From NCBI GenBank assembly GCA_016871495.1, contig VHDF01000032.1, positions 1-51,259 on the forward strand: a stretch of DNA of 51,259 bases. Direction: 5' to 3'. The notes beneath the pieces were generated by a model. The model searched no databases and had not been told where the DNA came from. It was given only the letters and a program-made list of their open reading frames with translations. This DNA comes from Verrucomicrobiota bacterium (GTDB lineage Bacteria > Verrucomicrobiota > Verrucomicrobiia > Limisphaerales > VHDF01). Below are positions 48,090-51,259 of this stretch, piece after piece. Positions within the stretch are counted from its first letter, which is position 1; each line of letters starts with the position of its first letter. Position numbers and translations under genes: made by a program.

Positions 48090-48219
48090 GTGCATCCCGA
48101 TGTTGCCGGTGATGCAGGTAGGGCGCGTCCGTCCCGGCGCGCCGCCGGAGCATGATGTTTTGCATCCCGTGGGCGGCGGGCTGGGACAGGCCCGCCCTAC
48201 CAACAACATCGGGATACAC
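48090..48219 (-). repeat. Palindromic dispersed repeat R1, copy 3
   Basis: The third 130-bp R1 element, oriented as the copy at 20620. Its left end is GTGCATCCCGATGTTG and its right end CAACATCGGGATACAC has one difference. The centre differs from the other copies (GCATCCCGTGG in place of GCCTCCAGTGG). Confidence 0.9.
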
Positions 48220-48232
48220 GGGTTCGACGCGG

Positions 48233-48342
48233 TGCCTCCAGAGGTTGTCGGTGACCGGGTTATCGTGGTCACGCAGACAGCCCTGTCTGCTGTTTCGCAG
48301 GCTGCCCAGCCTGCGCCACACGACAAACAACCTCTGGATGCA
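48233..48342 (+). repeat. Dispersed repeat R2, complete copy
   Basis: A 110-bp element with terminal inverted repeat TGCCTCCAGAGGTTGT (48233-48248) and ACAACCTCTGGATGCA (48327-48342), one mismatch. Inside lie two perfect hairpins, CAGACAG-CC-CTGTCTG and GCAGGCTG-CC-CAGCCTGC. It follows copy 3 of R1 by 13 bp. Between it and the PP2C stop (48343-48517) I see nothing further. Confidence 0.85.
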
Positions 48343-48517
48343 CTGGCTCGACGGCTCGACGCATGCACGGGCAAACGTTTGCGGCAACGCGAGACGACAA
48401 AGCCTCCTCCCGAGCGGCGCGAGTCGGCGCCTTGAACCGGAAATTTCCTTTTGGTCGCGGATCACGGGAGCAGCTTCCGGATCCGAGAGAGCGTATCCCG
48501 GCCGCCTCGTCGGGTGG

Positions 48518-49360
48518 CTAGAGAAGTTCGATCACGATGGCGGTTGTGTTGTCCCGTCCGCTGTTCCGGACCGCATGGGCAACCAACTTTTCCGCCGGGT
48601 CTTCCTTGGCGGGCCAAGGAACGGATGGACGCAGCACATCGAGCAGGCCGGTGTCGAACAAGCCATCGATGAGACCGTCGCTGCAAATGAGAAACTTGTC
48701 GCCCGCCTCGCATTTCACCACGCCCACCTGCGGATCGACAAATTGATTCCCGCCCCCGAGCGCCTTCTGCAGCACGTTCCTTCGGGGATGCGTGCGTGCT
48801 TCCCGATCGTTAATCTGCCCCGTGCGCAACAACCAACCCACATAGGTGTCATCCTGGGTGACTTGTTTCAACTCCCCCGTGCTTTGGGGAAGATAGTAAA
48901 TCCGGCTGTCCCCCACGTGCCCCAAGTACATTCGCCCGGGCACAAACCAGCACAGGCTCAGCGTGGATTCCATCCCCGCACACTCGGCATACACCCGTCC
49001 GTGCTCAATGAGCGTGCGATGAATCTGGTCGAACAACTCGGCCAGCACATCGGGGATGCCCGCCTCCAGGCCGGCAGCCGCCAACTGAAAACACCGCGGC
49101 AAAAGCGTGGTGAGGCGTTCCGTGGCAATGTGGCTCGCGTATTCCCCGGCGTTGGCCCCACCCATGCCATCACTGACCGCGAAGGCGAAATCAACCGACG
49201 CGCTCGAAATCTCGCCGCTCTTGCCCAGGCGATGAATCTCTTTGCCGTCGTACATCAAACCGAGAAAGGAATCCTCGTTGTTCTTGCGATAGCGACCGAC
49301 ATCAGTCCAGCCGTGCCAGCGCAACCGGCCTTTGGGTTTTCCGCGTTTGGCGTAAGACAT
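48518..49360 (-). CDS. PP2C-family serine/threonine phosphatase
   Basis: PP2C enzymes remove phosphate from serine and threonine using two metal ions. All the expected motifs are present in this 280-residue protein: TDVGRYRKNNEDSFLG, FAVSDGMGGANAGEYAS (metal-binding Asp), MYLGHVGDSRIYYL, DKFLICSDGLIDGLF and NSGRDNTTAIVIEL. The gene starts 12 bp after the stop of the small kinase-like gene at 49373-49753, in the same direction, so the two are likely one transcript and functionally coupled. The start ATG 49360 is unambiguous. It is followed, after 510 bp of repeats and leader, by purA. Family members work with Hanks-type kinases; none of normal size is in the window. Confidence 0.93.
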   Translation of the reverse strand: MSYAKRGKPKGRLRWHGWTDVGRYRKNNEDSFLGLMYDGKEIHRLGKSGEISSASVDFAFAVSDGMGGANAGEYASHIATERLTTLLPRCFQLAAAGLEAGIPDVLAELFDQIHRTLIEHGRVYAECAGMESTLSLCWFVPGRMYLGHVGDSRIYYLPQSTGELKQVTQDDTYVGWLLRTGQINDREARTHPRRNVLQKALGGGNQFVDPQVGVVKCEAGDKFLICSDGLIDGLFDTGLLDVLRPSVPWPAKEDPAEKLVAHAVRNSGRDNTTAIVIELL

Positions 49361-49372
49361 GAAATAAACAAA

Positions 49373-49753
49373 TCAACCGGGCTGAAGAATGGTCGCGAAT
49401 TCGAAATCAATGACGCAAAAACGTCCGTCCGAGGGACGATAGGTCACATTGCGCATCTCCGGGTCGTCGTGACGGACACCGAAACTCTCCAACTCCGCGA
49501 AGAGTTCCCTCGTCCGTTTCTCGTCCAGGTGATCCACGCGTCCACCGCAACTGGACGTAATGAGCTTCAATTGCCCGGCATCGGCCTCCAGCACCCGCGG
49601 CACAAAAAAACATCCCTTTCGCTCGAGGTAACGCAGCACCTTGACCTCGTTGGCGAAACGTTCCGCGGCGTTCGGACCGTGAAACACCTTTACGACGCGT
49701 CCGTCGTAGGTCAGATGCACGGTGGATCGCAAGGTGTCCTTGACTTTCAGCAT
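49373..49753 (-). CDS. Small protein-kinase-fold protein (126 residues)
   Basis: The protein is far shorter than a kinase domain (about 250 residues) but shows the pattern of its active site. A lysine in VVKVF (K22) is in the place of the ATP-binding lysine, E36 in FANEVKVL is in the place of the helix-C glutamate, and the catalytic loop reads RHDDPEMRN, giving HxDxxxxN with D97 and N102. CVIDFEFA supplies DFE (116-118) in place of DFG. It looks like a compact RIO/aminoglycoside-kinase-like fold without a full C-lobe. It could be a true mini-kinase or a pseudokinase. It sits 12 bp upstream of the PP2C gene. The start is ATG 49753. No annotation is known to me. Confidence 0.7.
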   Translation of the reverse strand: MLKVKDTLRSTVHLTYDGRVVKVFHGPNAAERFANEVKVLRYLERKGCFFVPRVLEADAGQLKLITSSCGGRVDHLDEKRTRELFAELESFGVRHDDPEMRNVTYRPSDGRFCVIDFEFATILQPG

Positions 49754-50118
49754 GGCGGGCGGTCGTGGTGATGACGGGACTCGTTAAAATGGGATGATCG
49801 GAAATGAAACCGGTGTTCCGCCCAAGGAATTCATGGCTGAGCGGTCAAATGCAAGATCGGAACGTCTCCGTGTCTCGTTTTGATCAGATTGCGCAAAAAT
49901 CGCCACCATCGCAGAAGGAAAGTCGAAAGCCCATGGAGACCCCGATCCATCGATACACGATTGATGATCAATCACAAACATCGACCAAACCGGAGCGATC
50001 ATGAAAAGAACTTGCGATGGGCACGCATGGTGCTCATGGTCGGCCGTTCAAAGTGCTTTTCGGGGGCTCCGGCTCCCGCGAGATTAGAACCGTACAAACC
50101 CAAAAATACTCAGCGCAC
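49754..50118. other. Intergenic region between the kinase-like gene and glnII
   Basis: The two genes are divergent, so both promoters must be here. I looked for a sigma-54 (GG-N10-GC) site upstream of glnII and found none with correct spacing; a GG...GC pair at 49833-49852 is 4 bp too wide. No convincing open frame is present and the glnII start lacks a Shine-Dalgarno sequence. Confidence 0.4.
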
Positions 50119-51168
50119 ATGGCCAAATACAAACTCGAATACCTCTGGCTCGACGGCTACGAACCCGTCCCGAACATCCGCGGTAAGACGAAAGTGGCGG
50201 ATTACAACAGCTTCCCGAAACTGGATCAACTTCCCCTCTGGGGTTTCGATGGCAGTTCCACTCGCCAGGCCGAGGGACACAGCTCGGATTGCATGTTGAA
50301 GCCCGTCGCGCACTTCCCCGATCCCACCAAAAAGAACGGCGTGCTGGTCATGTGTGAAGTCATGATGCCGGACGGCAAGACTCCGCACGCGAGCAATTCC
50401 CGCGCGACCATTCTTGATGACCCGGACGCTTGGTTCGGTTTCGAACAAGAATACTTTCTCTACCAAAACGGAGTTCCCCTCGGCTTCCCCTGTGGCGGCG
50501 GTTATCCTTTTCCTCAGGGCGAGTACTACACCGGCGTGGGCTACCGGAACGTCGGCGACGTCGCCCGCGAAATTGTCGATACGCACCTCGACCTCTGCCT
50601 GGAAGCGGGCATCAACCACGAAGGCATCAACGCCGAGGTCGCCAAAGGACAATGGGAGTTCCAAATCTTCGGCAAGGGTTCCCGCAGCGCGGCGGATCAA
50701 ATGTGGGTCGCACGCTATCTCATGATGCGCCTCTGCGAAAAATACCGTGTCGACGTGAATTTCCACTGCAAACCTCTCGGCAAAGACGTGGATTGGAACG
50801 GCTCGGGCATGCACACCAATTTCTCGACCAAACACATGCGTGAAGTGGGCGGCAAGGAATACTTCGAAGCGCTGATGGCAGCCTTCGACAAATACAAGAA
50901 CGAACACATCGCCGTGTATGGTCCGGACAATCATCTCCGCCTCACCGGCCTGCACGAAACTCAATCCATCGACAAGTTCAACTATGGCGTGGCCAACCGT
51001 GGCGCCTCGGTCCGCGTCCCCCATAGCTTCGTGAACAATAACTATCGCGGCTACCTCGAAGACCGCCGCCCCAACAGCCAGGCGGAACCCTACAAGGTGA
51101 CCAGCCGCATCCTGCAAACGATTGCGACGGTACCGACCAAGGCCGCCAAGCCGTCGAAGGGCAAATAA
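50119..51168 (+). CDS. glnII: Glutamine synthetase, type II (eukaryote-like)
   Basis: The enzyme condenses glutamate and ammonia with ATP. The 349-residue protein is the short type II form, typical of eukaryotes and some bacteria. N-terminal KLEYLWLDGYEPVPNIRGKTK and LPLWGFDGSST give the beta-grasp domain, and WFGFEQEYFLY, INAEVAKGQWEFQIF, NFHCKPLGKDVDWNGSGMHTN and NRGASVRVPH mark the catalytic parts, including the metal-binding glutamates. ATG 50119 is chosen over the open-frame start at 50017, since the family begins with MAKYKLEY. GSII is not adenylylated like GSI, so regulation by GlnE would not apply; glnD in the same region may act via PII. A strong terminator follows. Confidence 0.96.
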   Translation: MAKYKLEYLWLDGYEPVPNIRGKTKVADYNSFPKLDQLPLWGFDGSSTRQAEGHSSDCMLKPVAHFPDPTKKNGVLVMCEVMMPDGKTPHASNSRATILDDPDAWFGFEQEYFLYQNGVPLGFPCGGGYPFPQGEYYTGVGYRNVGDVAREIVDTHLDLCLEAGINHEGINAEVAKGQWEFQIFGKGSRSAADQMWVARYLMMRLCEKYRVDVNFHCKPLGKDVDWNGSGMHTNFSTKHMREVGGKEYFEALMAAFDKYKNEHIAVYGPDNHLRLTGLHETQSIDKFNYGVANRGASVRVPHSFVNNNYRGYLEDRRPNSQAEPYKVTSRILQTIATVPTKAAKPSKGK

Positions 51169-51194
51169 CCAGCGGCTTCCGAACGGCATTCATA

Positions 51195-51226
51195 AACCAG
51201 CGCCCGCAAGGGCGCTGGTTTTTTTT
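51195..51226 (+). terminator. Rho-independent terminator of glnII
   Basis: AACCAGCGCCC (51195-51205) pairs perfectly with GGGCGCTGGTT (51210-51220) around loop GCAA, followed by a run of Ts to 51226. It is 27 bp after the stop. Confidence 0.93.
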
Positions 51227-51234
51227 CTGCCGCC

Positions 51235-51259
51235 CGCATCCAGAGGTTGTCGGTGACCG
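51235..51259 (+). repeat. Dispersed repeat R2, left end (cut by window edge)
   Basis: GCATCCAGAGGTTGTCGG at the window end matches the start of the R2 copies at 2225 and 48233. The rest lies outside. It again sits immediately behind a terminator. Confidence 0.8.

Noticed and set aside
49833-49852. Sigma-54 promoter upstream of glnII
   Set aside because: The GG and GC elements are about 4 bp further apart than required.
1-51259. CRISPR array, tRNA or rRNA genes
   Set aside because: No regular direct repeats with spacers, cloverleaf or rRNA sequence were noticed by eye; an automatic scan (tRNAscan-SE, Infernal, CRISPR finder) was not possible.

Overview
The window looks like a chromosomal segment of a GC-rich member of the Verrucomicrobiota, probably of the Pedosphaera/Limisphaerales type. 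This is inferred from gene content: two pseudopilin-like proteins with the N-terminus typical of that phylum, a paired DUF1549/DUF1553 cytochrome-type protein and DUF1501 protein, a DUF1552 protein, a Tat-exported Gfo/Idh/MocA dehydrogenase, an NxxGxxAF-repeat exported protein, a eukaryote-like type II glutamine synthetase and hopanoid radical-SAM enzymes. Shine-Dalgarno sequences are weak or absent before many genes, so several starts were chosen by family length.

Layout. 1-1846 (-): 5' part of a secreted tandem-repeat protein running off the left edge. 2073-2480: a cluster of short palindromic repeats. 2641-6540 (+): purL. 6616-9173 (-): an overlapping run of a frameshifted HEAT-repeat gene, queG and aroK. 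9288-11808 (+): a PTS Enzyme I and a sugar-phosphate nucleotidyltransferase. 11809-20535 (-): pseudopilin, pseudouridine synthase, FKBP isomerase, DHH phosphoesterase, a double-length UxaA-type dehydratase, a methyltransferase and a DUF1552 protein. 20821-23445 (-): an NHL-repeat protein and a cyclase-fold protein with a CxxCH motif that seems to have lost its normal 5' end. 23554-26551 (+): dolichol-phosphate-mannose-synthase-like glycosyltransferase and priA. 26587-28978: pseudopilin, a decayed nucleotidyltransferase remnant and a TPR protein. 29238-32365 (+): small lipoprotein, hpnH and a frameshifted hpnJ (hopanoid side-chain synthesis). 32758-35533 (-): frameshifted lipase/esterase and a PEP-hydrolase-family TIM barrel. 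35728-37110 (+): Gfo/Idh/MocA. 37238-41737 (-): glnD, an XRE-metallo-beta-lactamase fusion and parA. 42073-46663 (+): DUF1549/DUF1553 and DUF1501 pair. 46678-49753 (-): purA, a PP2C phosphatase and a 126-residue kinase-like protein. 50119-51168 (+): type II glutamine synthetase.

Themes. Purine synthesis (purL, purA) and nitrogen control/assimilation (glnD, glnII) lie at several points but not as one operon. The most unusual coding content is the PP2C gene directly behind a kinase-like gene that keeps the catalytic residues in only 126 codons. The most unusual non-coding content is a set of dispersed palindromic elements (families R1, R2, R3) that share the terminus GTGCATCC or a close variant and sit between genes. 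Three genes are interrupted by single frameshifts, two of them exactly at T homopolymers, which may be assembly error rather than decay. I saw no rRNA, tRNA or CRISPR array and no intact transposase.
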